A DNA stretch of 64,000 nucleotides, taken from contig NZ_CP186925.1 in the NCBI RefSeq assembly GCF_049562855.1, positions 558,001 through 622,000 of the forward strand. The letters run 5' to 3'. The notes beneath the pieces were generated by a model. The model saw nothing but the letters and a program-made list of their open reading frames with translations, was not told the origin of the DNA and made no database searches. The stretch's first letter is position 1, and every line of letters starts with the position of its first letter. The translations under genes were made by a program, and so were the position numbers. Shown one piece after another: positions 14,026 through 22,622 of this stretch. Origin of the DNA: Ruminococcus_C callidus (GTDB lineage Bacteria > Bacillota > Clostridia > Oscillospirales > Ruminococcaceae).

Positions 14026-15225
14026 GTGGAACTGGAAAAACAAATCCGGCTGGCTGGTCGGGTAGATTCTGTCATTCAAAAAGGCATGCAGGAGGGAAAG
14101 ATCACCGGTGCCTGCGTAGGCATATACCAGAATCAGGAAGAATATTTGTGTAAGGCATACGGTCTGGCAGATCGGGAACAGGAAACGCCCATGCGGACGG
14201 ACACCCTGTTCCGCATCTTCTCCATGACCAAGCCGGTGACGGCGGTGGCGACCATGCAGCTTTGGGAGTCCGGCAAGCTGGAATTGAGCGATCCGGTTTC
14301 GTGGTATATTCCTGCCTTTCGGGAGAAGCTGGTAGATGTGCACGGTGAACTGGTGCCGGCGAAGCGGGAGATCTGCATTCAGGATTTGCTGAACATGACC
14401 TCCGGCATTCCCTATCCGGACTGCTGGAGCGAATCCCAGAAGAAAATGGGAGCGTTTTATGGCGAGATCGACCGCCGGAACGCCACTGACCACCCTGTGG
14501 ATACGCAGGAATTTGCACGGCGTGTGGGGGAAGAAGTGCCGCTGCTGTTTCAGCCGGGAGAGAAGTGGTCTTATGGAGCTTCGGCGGATATTCTGGGGGC
14601 AGTGCTGGAAAAGGCGGCAGACATGCCATTGGACGAGCTGTACCGGAAGCAGATCTTCCAGCCGCTGGGCATGACAGATACAGATTTCTACGTGCCGGCG
14701 GAAAAGCGTTCCCGTCTGGCACAGCTGTATCAGTATCACTGGGGCGAAGATTTCTGCGGGCTGGTGATAGAGCCGGATCCCCATCTGGGTATGACGGACT
14801 ACCGGAAGAAGCCGGCGTTTTTCTCCGGCGGGGCAGGGCTGATCTCTACCATGCAGGACTATGCCCGGTTTGCCAATCTGCTGGCGGGAAAAGGGCTGCA
14901 TCGGGAAAGCGGCGTGCGTCTGATCGGCGAAAACACATGGCGGTATCTCACCACGCCGCAGTTGAGCGATGCCCAGAAAACGGGAATCGACTGGGAGCAG
15001 CTGAAAGGCTATACCTATGGCAACCTGCTGCGGGTGCTGGAAGATCCGCTGGTGTGTATGACCAATGTGCCGGCTGGGGAATTCGGCTGGGACGGCTGGA
15101 CAGGACCGTATTTCTGTGTGTCCCCGCAGGACGGCACTGTGCTGTTGTATCTGATTCAGGTCTGCGGCGGCAGCACCAGTGATATTGTGCGGAAACTGCG
15201 GGCGATCACATTCGGGTGCTTGTGA
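14026..15225 (+). CDS. serine hydrolase, beta-lactamase/class C-like family
   Basis: 399 residues. The S-x-x-K motif is S-M-T-K in F-R-I-F-S-M-T-K-P-V-T-A, the second motif is W-S-Y-G-A-S, and a G-W-D-G-W-T-G stretch stands in place of K-T-G. This is the pattern of EstB/PBP4*-like esterases or D-amino-acid peptidases rather than true beta-lactamases. There is no signal peptide, so it is probably cytoplasmic. A longer frame runs back to 13834, but that part lies in a mobile element; the GTG at 14026 follows AAAGGCGG. The substrate is unknown. Confidence 0.85.
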   Translation: MELEKQIRLAGRVDSVIQKGMQEGKITGACVGIYQNQEEYLCKAYGLADREQETPMRTDTLFRIFSMTKPVTAVATMQLWESGKLELSDPVSWYIPAFREKLVDVHGELVPAKREICIQDLLNMTSGIPYPDCWSESQKKMGAFYGEIDRRNATDHPVDTQEFARRVGEEVPLLFQPGEKWSYGASADILGAVLEKAADMPLDELYRKQIFQPLGMTDTDFYVPAEKRSRLAQLYQYHWGEDFCGLVIEPDPHLGMTDYRKKPAFFSGGAGLISTMQDYARFANLLAGKGLHRESGVRLIGENTWRYLTTPQLSDAQKTGIDWEQLKGYTYGNLLRVLEDPLVCMTNVPAGEFGWDGWTGPYFCVSPQDGTVLLYLIQVCGGSTSDIVRKLRAITFGCL

Positions 15226-15280
15226 TGATAAAGTGAAAAACAGACTTGACAAATCAGCAAAAATCGCGTATAATAAAAGT

Positions 15281-15375
15281 AAAGAGAGCACACCAGTAGA
15301 CGGTCTGCTCCCAAGTTTGAGTTATTTGAAATAACCGCTCAAGGTGGCAGCTTTGGGGCGGTTATTTCCGTTTAT
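15281..15375 (+). ncRNA. antisense RNA of copy 8
   Basis: Promoter TTGACA 15246-15251, 17 nt, TATAAT 15269-15274, starting within 25 nt of the serine hydrolase stop. It carries TGCTCCCA after the 5' hairpin. Confidence 0.7.
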
Positions 15376-15469
15376 TATCGTTATTATGGAAAATATCGTG
15401 CATCAATGCTATAATAGCAACGATCAGGATACTGTACTGAATCAAATCTGACCAAGTTACGTATTCCAT
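15362..15469 (-). CDS. type I toxin-like small peptide, copy 8 (35 aa)
   Basis: 35 residues starting M-E-Y-V-T-W-S-D-L-I-Q-Y-S, with hydrophobic I-L-I-V-A-I-I-A-L and tail D-N-K-R-K. This is the most divergent sequence of the family. The promoter has TTGACA (15613-15618), but the -10 is TATACG (15590-15595), probably weaker. The leader has the 54-bp cassette (15502-15555) and the CTCCC-AGAA-GGGAG hairpin over the ribosome-binding site. Confidence 0.7.
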   Translation of the reverse strand: MEYVTWSDLIQYSILIVAIIALMHDIFHNNDNKRK

Positions 15470-15721
15470 ATCACTCACTCCCTTCTGGGAGCAGGAATCG
15501 ACCAGCCCGTCGCCCAGCGGAAATGGCGACGGCAGACTCGCCCAAGGATAGCGAGCCGCCTACCGTTTCAGGTATGCCCTCGAGTATTTCGTATATCACA
15601 CTACGCAAAAAATGTCAAACGATAGTTTGCGTTGTTTTTTGCAAGAATAAATATGGCTTCCTCGCAGTTGCCGAGCAAAAACAGACTTGACAAACCGGAG
15701 AAAATCGCGTATAATAAAAAC

Positions 15722-15820
15722 AAAGAGAGCACACCAGCAGACGGTCTGCTCCCACTGTTTATGGTTAAGAAGAAATAACCGCCGCGAGTTGGTAGCTTCA
15801 GGGCGGTTATTTCTTTTTCT
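15722..15820 (+). ncRNA. antisense RNA of copy 9
   Basis: Promoter TTGACA 15687-15692, 17 nt, TATAAT 15710-15715. It contains TGCTCCCACTG, matching its own leader. Confidence 0.7.
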
Positions 15821-15944
15821 TGCTGTAGTGATTCGAATTACTATTTTTATGATTATAGTAAATGTACAAGATCACGCTGATCAAATCCAGCAGAAAGCTG
15901 CCGATCTTCAGCAAATCACCCAAGGTGATGTATTGATCCATCAT
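15807..15944 (-). CDS. type I toxin-like small peptide, copy 9 (45 aa)
   Basis: 45 residues, close to copy 4 but with D-L-L-K-I-G-S and tail N-S-N-S-N-H-Y-S-K-K-K-K. The promoter is TTGACA (16050-16055) with the altered -10 TATACG (16027-16032), as in copy 8. The 5' hairpin keeps its stem while the loop has changed from TGAAAC to AATAAC. Confidence 0.7.
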   Translation of the reverse strand: MMDQYITLGDLLKIGSFLLDLISVILYIYYNHKNSNSNHYSKKKK

Positions 15945-16090
15945 ACCGATCACCTCCCATCTGTTCGAATGAGCAGTGGGAGCAGAAACAAACCGCCTAC
16001 CGTTATTGGTATGCCCTCGAGTATTTCGTATATCACACTACGTGAAAAATGTCAAACGATAGTTTATGCTGCTTTTCGCAGACACCCACA

Positions 16091-16139
16091 AAAAACACCA
16101 GCATCAACCGGAACGTCCTCCCGTTGATGCTGGTGTTTT
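16091..16139. terminator. bidirectional terminator
   Basis: AAAACACCAGCATCAAC pairs perfectly with GTTGATGCTGGTGTTTT. It ends the antiporter transcript from the right. Confidence 0.85.
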
Positions 16140-16144
16140 GTTAT

Positions 16145-16177
16145 GGCAATACCGCACAATCTTTGTGCGGTATTGCC
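16145..16177. mobile_element. minimal 33-bp copy of the GGCAATACC element (copy C)
   Basis: The two terminal repeats joined almost directly (GGCAATACCGCACAAT / CTTTGTGCGGTATTGCC). Flanks TTAT and TCAT. A further partial end (GCGGTATTGTC) lies at 16211-16221. Confidence 0.7.
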
Positions 16178-16220
16178 TCATATGGTTTCCGTCAAAACGT
16201 CAAACTTATGCGGTATTGTC

Positions 16221-17546
16221 TTAGGATTCTTCCAGACCGGTATTGATACCGCTTTTTTCCAGTCCTGCCAGTTCTCCGGACGGTGTTTCTCCGGAGTTGT
16301 CTTTCTTTTTCGGGAAGACGAACTTCAGCAGGATCGGGGTGACGATCGTGGTGAATACCACCATGATGACCAGCGGTGTCATGAACTTCTCGCTCATCAG
16401 CCCTACAGAAGCACCCTTGTTGGCAACGATCAGGGCGACCTCACCACGGGAGATCATACCAATACCGATTTGCAGGCTCTCCTTGTTGGTGTACCGCATG
16501 ATCTTTGCACCCAGACCGCAGCCGATCACCTTGGTGACAACTGCCAGCAGCATCAGCAGCAGCATGAATACGATCAGCTTTCCGGTCAGACCGTCCAGTG
16601 TCATTGCCAGACCGATGTTTGCGAAGAAGATAGGGGACAGGAGCATGTAGGACAGCGTGTTGAAACGGTTGACTACATACTCGTTCTTTTTCAGACCGGA
16701 TACTGCCAGACCGGCAACGAATGCACCGGTGATGTCGGCAACGCCGAAGCAGATCTCGGCAATAAAGGACAGCAGCAGGCAGAAAACAAATGTCACGATG
16801 TTGTGACGGCGGAGGTTCTCGTTGCTGGATTCCCGCCACTTTTTAAAGAAGAAGTGGTACAGTACAGCGGCACCGATCGCCACAATGAAGAACGCCAGAA
16901 TGTTGATGACAACAGCAAATACACCGTCATTGACCAGCAGTGTGCCCAGTGTCTTTTCGCCGCCGCCGTCGCCGGTCTTCTTGCCGCCCAGACTGATAAC
17001 GACAGTCAGAGCGATAATGCCCAGAATGTCATCGATTACAGCAGCACCCAGAATGGCATTGCCGGCACGGGAGTTCAGGGCACCCAGTTCCTTCAGAGTT
17101 TCTACGGTGATGCTGACGGAAGTTGCAGTCAGGACAACGCCGATGAAAATGTTCTGCCAGAACAGGGAAGCCATTTCCGGATTCTGTTCCGTATTGTAGA
17201 AGTCGGCGAGGAAAAATCCGCCTACCAGCGGAACAATGACGCCCAGCAGGGCAATGACAAAGGAGGCAAGCCCTGCCTTTTTCAGTTCCTGAATGTCGGT
17301 TTCCAGTCCGGCACTGAACATGAGGACGATAACGCCCAGTTCTGCCAGACTGACGATCAGGTCATTCCGTTCTACAACGTCCAGCAGCATCGGACCGAGA
17401 ATGATGCCGGCTGCCAGTGCACCAACGACCTGCGGCAGGCTGATCCGCTTGGTCAGCAGCCCCAGCAGCTTGGTGGACAACAGAATGATCGCGATTTGCA
17501 GTAAAAAAGAATAATCATTGTTGAATAAAAAATCTTTCAAACCCAT
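16221..17546 (-). CDS. cation:proton antiporter, CPA2/KefB-like
   Basis: 441 residues with about 12 hydrophobic segments, a typical Na+/H+ exchanger membrane domain. Family marks are P-Q-V-V-G-A-L-A-A-G-I-I-L-G-P near residue 40 and A-V-I-D-D-I-L-G-I-I-A-L, which holds the paired aspartates of the ion site. There is no RCK/TrkA-N domain; the hydrophilic tail is only about 30 residues. It would exchange Na+ or K+ for H+. GGGAGA precedes the ATG. The final codons lie at 16221-16227, next to a terminal-repeat fragment of the GGCAATACC element. Confidence 0.9.
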   Translation of the reverse strand: MGLKDFLFNNDYSFLLQIAIILLSTKLLGLLTKRISLPQVVGALAAGIILGPMLLDVVERNDLIVSLAELGVIVLMFSAGLETDIQELKKAGLASFVIALLGVIVPLVGGFFLADFYNTEQNPEMASLFWQNIFIGVVLTATSVSITVETLKELGALNSRAGNAILGAAVIDDILGIIALTVVISLGGKKTGDGGGEKTLGTLLVNDGVFAVVINILAFFIVAIGAAVLYHFFFKKWRESSNENLRRHNIVTFVFCLLLSFIAEICFGVADITGAFVAGLAVSGLKKNEYVVNRFNTLSYMLLSPIFFANIGLAMTLDGLTGKLIVFMLLLMLLAVVTKVIGCGLGAKIMRYTNKESLQIGIGMISRGEVALIVANKGASVGLMSEKFMTPLVIMVVFTTIVTPILLKFVFPKKKDNSGETPSGELAGLEKSGINTGLEES

Positions 17547-17644
17547 AATGGTTTCTATCTCCCTTTATAATTTGCTTTCTGTCAAGAATGATCCTATGTC
17601 AGTTTTGGTTTGACGGTACCATGTGGTCAGTTTTATCAAAGCAC

Positions 17645-17995
17645 TCCCTCCGCCTGCGGCAGAGCCTAACTAGCCGCCCTTTTCAAGGGAGCCTAAATCA
17701 GCCTCCCCTGAAAGGGGAGGGGGACCGCCGTTAGGCGGTGGAGGGGTTCTTACGTAGAATCTTTTTCATAATGTTTTAGGTTACACAGAAGTACTCCTCA
17801 GTCAAGCCTACGGCTTGCCAGCTCAGCACAAGGCACGCCCTACGGGTGCCCTAAAGGGGAGCCTAAATCAGCCGCCCCTTTAGGGGTGACTCCCCACGGG
17901 GTGGGGAGATGCCCGCAGGGCAGAGGGGACCGCTCAGTACGAGGGGAACCGCCGTTAGGCGGTGGAGGGGTTCTCACGTGGAATCTTTTTCATTA
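17645..17995. repeat. REP-A palindromic repeat cluster
   Basis: Four to five half-units between the divergently ended antiporter and cellulase regions. Includes the long variant with the GACTCCCCACGGGGTGGGGA stem. No gene. Confidence 0.8.
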
Positions 17996-18008
17996 CAAAA
18001 AAAGACTT

Positions 18009-20177
18009 TCAATTCCCCGCCAGATTCTGCCGCAGCACTGCTGCGTCCAGACCGTTCACCGTCTTGTCGGCGTGGAGGTCGGCGTTGGCAGCCCCGGCCT
18101 TGGAAAGCTTCTTGTTGCCCAGCAGATACTGGATCAGCAGCACCAGATCAGCAGCGTTCACCTTGCTGTCTGTATTGACATCGCCCAGCAGCGTATCCGG
18201 CTTCTGGGGCGTGGTAACAGTAGTTGTCACCGGCTCCTTGCCGTCCGGCTCTCTGCCGGAGATCAGCACGCCGTTCTGGTATACCGGAATGCAGTCCGAA
18301 ATGACATACTCACCCACGTTTTTCAGCAAGTCCGTGTTGGAATAGTCGTTGGAAGCGTCCCAGCCAGTCTGGTAATCCGGGAAAACCAGAGCCAGCATCA
18401 GTTCGCACTGGTGCTGTCCCTCGGAGATCGGCATGGCAACACGGCCGTCCGGATAGGTCACTTCAATATAGTAGATGTTGTCCTTGTAGTGCTGCACTTC
18501 CGAGATCTGTGCCGGCGTGTAGTCGTCGTACATCTTCGCCTGATCGCGGTCTACCCGCATGACTACATCGCCGGGCTGGAAGCCGGCGTTGATGACTTCG
18601 GACAGATCCATGTAATACCGATAGGACAAGTTGTCCTCGATCCGTGCCGGCCATGCCGAGTGGTTGGTCAGCTTGAAACTCAGCGTCACGCCGCCGGAAG
18701 TTTCCGTCAGCTTGGTTTCCACATAGAATTCCTTGTCCCGCGTTTCCGGTTCCGGAAAATCCGGATCCGGTGTGCCGCCGTAGGCTTCGGTCATCTTGCA
18801 CAGCAGTGCCGTGAAACCGGCGTTGTAGTCGCACGCTACCTCGTTGTTGATGTAGTTCTGCCGGTCGTCCTCGTAGGAACCGTCCTCGTTGGGGCCGCCC
18901 ACCAGTGCTCCATATAAGATGTGGCGGTTGGTTTCCGGCGTATCCAGTGCATTTTTCCACGAGCCGTGAGCCGTCCGGTGGTGGGGATTCTGCGGGAATT
19001 TTTCTCCGTAGCCCACCACGAAACTCTGCCCGTCCGGATTGTTCCCCAGACAGTAGTTGATCTGGTCTTCGTAGAACTGCTGATACTTTGTCGTGTCGGT
19101 GCCTTTCAGCACGGTGTCACACGCCACGCTTGCCAGAAATCCGGCAGTGGTGGCGTACCGCAGACAGCCCCAGGTGGTCAGCCACTTTGCACCGCCGTCC
19201 AGCGTTTTCACAGAGTCCGTCCAGTAGTTCAGGTGCTTCTGTACCCGTCCGATGTAGAAGCTGTCGTTGGTGTTGATCGCGTACAGAAGCAGACCGCCCT
19301 GCATCACGTCGTCCCAGCACATGCCCCACGAATATTTCAGTTCGTCAGAGCCCAGTTCCTTTCCCAGATTGGGGATGTAGGAAGTCGCCTTGTCCAGATA
19401 GGACTGCTCGCCGGTGGCGATGTACAGCCAGTTTGCCGCGTAGAACAGTTCGTCATAGAAGTGGGACGAACGGTAGAATCCGCTGGCATCACTATTATTA
19501 TAGGCTTCGTCGCTCCGTGTTTCGTCTGCCAGCCGGAACAGGTTCTCGGCGTGTTTCAGATAGTCGCCGGTCTTGTCGCTTCTGCCCTTGAGGGCACAGG
19601 AGCCAGCCGCCAGTGCCGCCGCCATTTCACCGCAGACAGCGGAATCCGTTCCGCGGAGTACGGCTCTGGCTTTGGTGTAGTCTGCCCCATTGTCCTTCAT
19701 GCCGTATTCCAGCAGCTCCACCGGTCCCCACCAGGTGTGATCCATCTGTCCGTTGCCCACCTGATAAACGGCGGTGTCGCCCTCGTCACAGGCGGCGAGA
19801 TAGTCCAGCACAAAAGAGAGGTTGTTCACATAGGTTTCCAGTTCGCCGGTCTGCTCCAGCCCGTCAGGGTACTGGTACAGTCCCCACGCCAGCATGGAAG
19901 CGGAATACGCCATAGGCAGATTGAACTTGACATGGTCGCCGGCATCGTACCAGCCGCCGGTGATTTCGTCGGACATGGTGGAATCGGCACGCCACTCCAC
20001 TTCGTTCCATTCCGGAAGCGGCCCTGCCTGCTGGCATTCATAAAAGTACATGGACTTCTGGAGAGCCTCGGCGTAGTTGGCGGAAAAGTCCGCCGCAGAA
20101 ACAGACACCGGCGGCAGGGCACTGACACCCAGACAGACTGCGGTCAGCAGAGCCGCGGCACGTGTGCATCTTCGCAT
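18009..20177 (-). CDS. secreted GH9 endoglucanase with CBM3c and type I dockerin
   Basis: 722 residues. The signal peptide covers about 1-28 (ending S-V-S-A-A-D). The GH9 catalytic domain (about 30-480) has W-Y-D-A-G-D-H-V-K-F, with D78 and D81 as the likely base pair, H-H-R-T-A-H-G-S-W, and N-N-E-V-A-C-D-Y-N-A-G-F with the acid glutamate. A CBM3c-like module (about 490-640) begins E-F-Y-V-E-T-K-L-T-E-T. A short Thr/Pro linker leads to a type I dockerin with two Ca-binding repeats (G-D-V-N-T-D-S-K-V-N-A-A-D-L and N-A-D-L-H-A-D-K-T-V-N-G-L-D-A). It should be a processive cellulase docked on a cellulosome scaffoldin. The start at 20177 is set by AAAGGAAG at the right distance; the frame extends upstream into a mobile element. 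Confidence 0.93.
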   Translation of the reverse strand: MRRCTRAAALLTAVCLGVSALPPVSVSAADFSANYAEALQKSMYFYECQQAGPLPEWNEVEWRADSTMSDEITGGWYDAGDHVKFNLPMAYSASMLAWGLYQYPDGLEQTGELETYVNNLSFVLDYLAACDEGDTAVYQVGNGQMDHTWWGPVELLEYGMKDNGADYTKARAVLRGTDSAVCGEMAAALAAGSCALKGRSDKTGDYLKHAENLFRLADETRSDEAYNNSDASGFYRSSHFYDELFYAANWLYIATGEQSYLDKATSYIPNLGKELGSDELKYSWGMCWDDVMQGGLLLYAINTNDSFYIGRVQKHLNYWTDSVKTLDGGAKWLTTWGCLRYATTAGFLASVACDTVLKGTDTTKYQQFYEDQINYCLGNNPDGQSFVVGYGEKFPQNPHHRTAHGSWKNALDTPETNRHILYGALVGGPNEDGSYEDDRQNYINNEVACDYNAGFTALLCKMTEAYGGTPDPDFPEPETRDKEFYVETKLTETSGGVTLSFKLTNHSAWPARIEDNLSYRYYMDLSEVINAGFQPGDVVMRVDRDQAKMYDDYTPAQISEVQHYKDNIYYIEVTYPDGRVAMPISEGQHQCELMLALVFPDYQTGWDASNDYSNTDLLKNVGEYVISDCIPVYQNGVLISGREPDGKEPVTTTVTTPQKPDTLLGDVNTDSKVNAADLVLLIQYLLGNKKLSKAGAANADLHADKTVNGLDAAVLRQNLAGN

Positions 20178-20201
20178 TTGTATCATCTTCCTTTCTGTTA
20201 G

Positions 20202-20319
20202 GGCAACACCGCACAAAGCTTGTGCGTAAGGTGCGTTGTCAGATTTCTGGGCAATATGACGGAAAATCTGCAAGCAGATGGCGTGCAAAGCCGTCAGGCA
20301 GGCTTTGTGCGGTATTGCC
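20202..20319. mobile_element. MITE-like element, 118 bp, in the cellulase leader (copy D)
   Basis: Ends GGCAACACCGCACAAAG and CTTTGTGCGGTATTGCC, with a perfect 4-bp duplication TTAG (20198-20201, 20320-20323). It sits between the cellulase start and its likely promoter. Confidence 0.85.
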
Positions 20320-20423
20320 TTAGGTTCGGGCAGTAACGCACAAGTTCTGTACGATCCTGCCAGCTTTCTGCGGCATATTTCAGCTGCGGGGGACACCCGC
20401 CGGAAAAATACCGTTTTCCTTTT

Positions 20424-20452
20424 TATTATCGCACGTTTTCACGACATTGTCA
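20424..20452 (-). promoter_or_regulatory. likely promoter of the GH9 cellulase gene
   Basis: On the minus strand TTGACA, 17 nt, GATAAT. It gives a leader of about 240 nt that includes the element at 20202-20319. Confidence 0.6.
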
Positions 20453-20584
20453 AGCAGTTTTCATGAAAATATCACAGGAAATCGCCATGAAATCCCACGA
20501 TCTTTTTGCAGGGCGAAGCGTAAACCACATTGGGGAGAAAAAATGTCTGTTTTTGGGGTGATGTATAAAATAAGGCTTCCTTTT

Positions 20585-21172
20585 GCTATAGGCTTCCCTT
20601 TAGGGAAGCTGGCAAGCCACAGGCTTGACTGAGGGGTTAGTTCGTAAATCTTTACATTAAGCAAGAGATTTCACGGAGTACCCCTCCACCAGCTACGCTG
20701 GTTCCCCTCCCCTTTCAGGGGAGGTTTTTTTATTCAGGCTCCCCTGAAAGGGGAGCTGGCAGCCGCAGGCTGACTGAGGGATTATATCGTAGACCTTTTA
20801 CATTAAGCAAAAGATTCCACATAAAAATCCCTCCACCGCCTAACGGCGGTTCCCCTCCCTTTTCAAGGGAGGCTTTTTATTCAGGCTCCCCTTTAGGAGA
20901 GCTGGCACCGCAGGTGACTGAGGGGTTAGTTCGTAGACCTTTTACATTAAGCAAAAGATTTCACAAGAACCCCTCCACCAGCTACGCTGGTCCCCCTCCC
21001 CTTTCAGGGGAGGCTTTTTATTCAGGCTCCCTTGAAAAGGGAGCTGGCAGCCGCAGGCTGACTGAGGGATTATATCGTAGACCTTTTACATTAAGCAAAA
21101 GATTCCACATAAAAATCCCTCCACCAGCTACGCTGGTCCCCCTTCCCTTTCAGGGGAGGCTATTTCAATAAA
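20585..21172. repeat. REP-A palindromic repeat cluster (largest in the window)
   Basis: About eight half-units over 590 bp, alternating the CCCCTCAGTC and GGTGGAGGGG palindromes. The conserved spacer (TTTTACATTAAGCAAAAGAT) is in the inverse orientation to the other clusters. No gene is seen. Confidence 0.85.
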
Positions 21173-21285
21173 GGAAAGGCTATGATTCAAACTTCCAAAA
21201 CAAGCTGTAATTTGTAGAGATTGTCGGCTTCCAACGGGAAAAATCTGTATGAAGTGACAAAAATTCTGGAAAACCAGATTGCATC

Positions 21286-21314
21286 TTGCAAAAAAGTACG
21301 GTTCATGTTATAAT
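21286..21314 (+). promoter_or_regulatory. promoter of ldh
   Basis: TTGCAA (21286-21291), 17 nt, TATAAT (21309-21314). It gives a leader of about 190 nt before the GTG start; no known riboswitch was recognised in it. Confidence 0.65.
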
Positions 21315-21513
21315 AAAATTGTATAGGCAGACGGGTGTTGGATTTTGTACCTGCACCGGCTGTCTGTGCCGTTGCAGAGGGCAAAGGCGGTTTTCTTCTA
21401 TCATTCTGTCACTGCGTGGCGTATGATAAAGAGAGATCCTTTCTGCGATCTGCATGGAGTATGGATTCTCAGGGCAATATTGTCCTAGATAAGGTTTTAG
21501 GAGGAATTCTGAA

Positions 21514-22464
21514 GTGGAAAAGAAGCTGAAAAAAGGAAAGAAAGTTACCGTTCTCGGTGCCGGAAATGTTGGTGCGTCTATCGCATTTGCTCTGGCGATC
21601 AAAGGTCTTTGCTCTGAACTGCTGCTGATCGACATCAACAAGCCCAAGGCAAAGGGCGAGGCTATGGACATTATGCAGGGTAATGCATTCTGCCCGTCCT
21701 GCGATATTCACGACGGTGATTATCCGGACGCAGCAGATTCCGATATGGTCATCATCACCGTTGGTATTGCCAGAAAGCCGGGTCAGACCCGTATCGATCT
21801 GTGCAAGACCAATGCAAAGATCATGGCTTCCGTAATGCCGGAGATCGTGAAGTATGCTCCCCACGCATGTTATCTCGTAGTCAGCAATCCGGTTGACGTG
21901 CTGACCTATGAAGCAATTCGCGTATCCGGTCTGGACCCCAAGCAGGTCATCGGTTCCGGTACCGTTCTGGATTCTTCTCGTCTGCGTACCTGTCTGGCAG
22001 ATCACGCTGGTCTGAACATCAAGAACATTCACGCATATGTATTCGGTGAACACGGCGATTCTTCCATGATCCCGTGGTCCCTGTCCAGCATTGCGGGCAT
22101 GAAGTTTGATGAATACTGTGCAAATGTAGAAAATCTGGGCGACAAGGACGAGATCGAACAGGAAGTCCGCGACGGCGGTGCAGAGGTCATCAAGTGCAAG
22201 GGTGCAACATATTATGCAATTGCACTGTCTGTCAGCCAGATCACCGAAGCAATTCTGCGGGATACCAAGGCAGTTCTGACAGTTTCCACACTGCAGGACG
22301 GCACACACTACGGCGTAAAGGACGTTTGCCTGAGCCTGCCGTGCGTACTGGGTGCAAATGGTGTAGAACACGAGATCACACCGCCGATGACTGACGAGGA
22401 AATCGCACGCTTCCAGAAGAGCGGCGAAGCACTGCGTTCTGTAATCGACCAGATGGCTCTCTAA
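21514..22464 (+). CDS. ldh: L-lactate dehydrogenase
   Basis: 316 residues; reduces pyruvate to L-lactate with NADH in the cytoplasm. The Rossmann motif G-A-G-N-V-G-A-S-I is at about residues 16-24. The substrate loop reads G-Q-T-R, with Gln at the position that separates lactate from malate dehydrogenases (Arg in the latter). The catalytic region is V-S-N-P-V-D-V-L-T and F-G-E-H-G-D-S-S, with the active-site His. The GTG start has a strong AGGAGGA site (21499-21505). The malic enzyme gene follows after 158 bp, probably in the same transcript; together they handle pyruvate and malate in fermentation. Confidence 0.92.
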   Translation: MEKKLKKGKKVTVLGAGNVGASIAFALAIKGLCSELLLIDINKPKAKGEAMDIMQGNAFCPSCDIHDGDYPDAADSDMVIITVGIARKPGQTRIDLCKTNAKIMASVMPEIVKYAPHACYLVVSNPVDVLTYEAIRVSGLDPKQVIGSGTVLDSSRLRTCLADHAGLNIKNIHAYVFGEHGDSSMIPWSLSSIAGMKFDEYCANVENLGDKDEIEQEVRDGGAEVIKCKGATYYAIALSVSQITEAILRDTKAVLTVSTLQDGTHYGVKDVCLSLPCVLGANGVEHEITPPMTDEEIARFQKSGEALRSVIDQMAL

Positions 22465-22622
22465 TTTAAATAGTATAAAAGCACTCGCATGCCGGCACAG
22501 ATCTCTGTGCAGACGGCTGCCGTACAGCGGCGGGGCTGATGCACCGGCACTGTCCGCTGACAAAAACTTCGGCAAACTGCCGAATAAAGGCAATTGATTG
22601 GTTGGAAAGGGACAAAAAAATT

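Noticed and set aside
16143..17504. 453-codon plus-strand ORF opposite the antiporter
   Set aside because: It is the antisense shadow of the KefB-like gene: low-complexity His/Gln/Asp-rich translation, no ribosome-binding site, and the minus-strand frame has clear family motifs.
20178..20396. N-terminal extension of the GH9 cellulase
   Set aside because: It crosses mobile element copy D and would bury the signal peptide.
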